Of a DNA stretch of 64,000 bases, positions 63,596-64,000 are shown one piece after another. Source of the DNA: Mycobacterium scrofulaceum (GTDB lineage: Bacteria; Actinomycetota; Actinomycetes; Mycobacteriales; Mycobacteriaceae); NCBI RefSeq assembly GCF_002086735.1, contig NZ_MVIJ01000005.1:1-64000 (forward strand), read 5' to 3'. The position numbers were made by a program, and so were the translations under genes. The notes beneath the pieces were generated by a model that made no database searches, was not told the origin of the DNA, and saw nothing but the letters and a program-made list of their open reading frames with translations. Every line of letters starts with the position of its first letter. Position 1 is the first letter of the stretch.

Positions 63596-64000
63596 ATGAC
63601 GGACGTCGCAGTCATCGGTCTGGCATGCCGGTTCCCCGGTGCGGCCGGTCCGGGCGACTTCTGGAGTCTCATCCGCGACGGGCGCGAGGCCACCGAGTTG
63701 CCCTGGGACCCCGCGGAATTCGACGCCGACTTCTTCAACGTCTCGCCGCGCGAGGCGTGCGCGATGGACCCCCGGCAACGCCTGGCGCTCGAACTGGCCT
63801 GGGAGGCCTTCGAGGACGCGTTCGTGGTGCCGGAAACGGTGCGGGGAACGGCCGTTTCGGTGTACGTCGGCGCGATGGGCGACGACTACGCCGTCCTCGC
63901 GCTGCGCGACATCGCCGACCACCTCGACCACCACTCGTTCGCCGGCATCAGCCGGGGGATGATCGCCAACAGGGTCTCGTACGCCCTCGGGTTGCGCGGG
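63596..64000 (+). CDS. pks9: Type I polyketide synthase, Pks9-like (partial, N-terminal KS)
   Basis: ATG 63596 lies 1 bp after the TAG of the preceding PKS gene. The 135 visible residues begin MTDVAVIGLACRFPGAAGPG and contain AEFDADFFNVSPREACAMDP and RLALELAWEAFEDAFVVPET, the start of a ketosynthase domain, before the window ends. Unlike the two modules before it there is no N-terminal docking helix: KS begins at residue 3. Position and sequence match Pks9 (Rv1664), a shorter synthase. The active-site Cys is not reached, so activity cannot be judged from this window. Confidence 0.9.
   Translation, partial: MTDVAVIGLACRFPGAAGPGDFWSLIRDGREATELPWDPAEFDADFFNVSPREACAMDPRQRLALELAWEAFEDAFVVPETVRGTAVSVYVGAMGDDYAVLALRDIADHLDHHSFAGISRGMIANRVSYALGLRG

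Overview
The window is chromosomal DNA from a high-GC actinobacterium, almost certainly a slow-growing nontuberculous Mycobacterium. Gene content and order follow the M. tuberculosis Rv1628c-Rv1664 stretch: polA-rpsA-coaE ... uvrB ... uvrA ... lysX-infC-rpmI-rplT-tsnR ... pheST-argCJBDFRGH-pks10-pks7-pks8/17-pks9. Several starts (uvrB, pks10, tsnR) match known mycobacterial proteins residue for residue. Differences point away from the tuberculosis complex: there are no PE/PE_PGRS genes, pks8 and pks17 form one intact gene, and accessory genes are inserted. A Mycobacterium avium-complex-like species is a reasonable guess, not a proof. Family names and Rv equivalents come from recognition of the sequences; no search was run.

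Layout. 1-6500: the end of a DUF35 gene, then polA, a YdcZ-type membrane protein, rpsA and coaE (dephospho-CoA kinase fused to a GrpB domain). 6490-16250 is an accessory block: a secreted protein, a stand-alone LigD-type DNA ligase with a DUF402 protein, a short-chain dehydrogenase, an FHA-FHA-ABC exporter (Rv1747 type) divergent from a PknF-like Ser/Thr kinase, and a less GC-rich island. The island holds an EspC-like protein, a frameshifted WXG-type toxin gene and a convergent candidate immunity gene. 16430-28600: uvrB, an MFS exporter, the Rv1635c-type mannosyltransferase, a universal stress protein, a four-copy 55-bp tandem repeat, a glyoxalase-II-like hydrolase, uvrA, two small genes and a membrane esterase. 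28677-41200: lysX, the structured infC leader with an intrinsic terminator, infC-rpmI-rplT-tsnR, a DUF2236 oxygenase-like gene behind a 16-bp palindrome, an adenylate cyclase coupled to a rhomboid-like membrane protein, and pheST. 41220-49690: the arginine operon behind a double ARG-box-like site; argC through argR are joined by 4-bp start/stop overlaps. 49800-64000: a type III PKS (pks10) followed by two complete reducing type I PKS modules and the start of a third PKS gene.

How the genes work together. polA, uvrA and uvrB are the excision-repair core. infC, rpmI and rplT are probably co-regulated by leader attenuation. The arg genes turn glutamate into arginine and carry their own repressor. 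The PKS genes probably build methyl-branched lipid chains. By acyltransferase motif the first module uses methylmalonyl-CoA and the second malonyl-CoA. The most unusual locus is the putative type VII-secreted toxin cassette at 14148-16247, whose toxin gene is broken exactly at its WXG motif. The six longest antisense ORFs (up to about 1480 codons) are GC-driven shadows and were left out. No tRNA, rRNA, CRISPR or insertion sequence was recognised.
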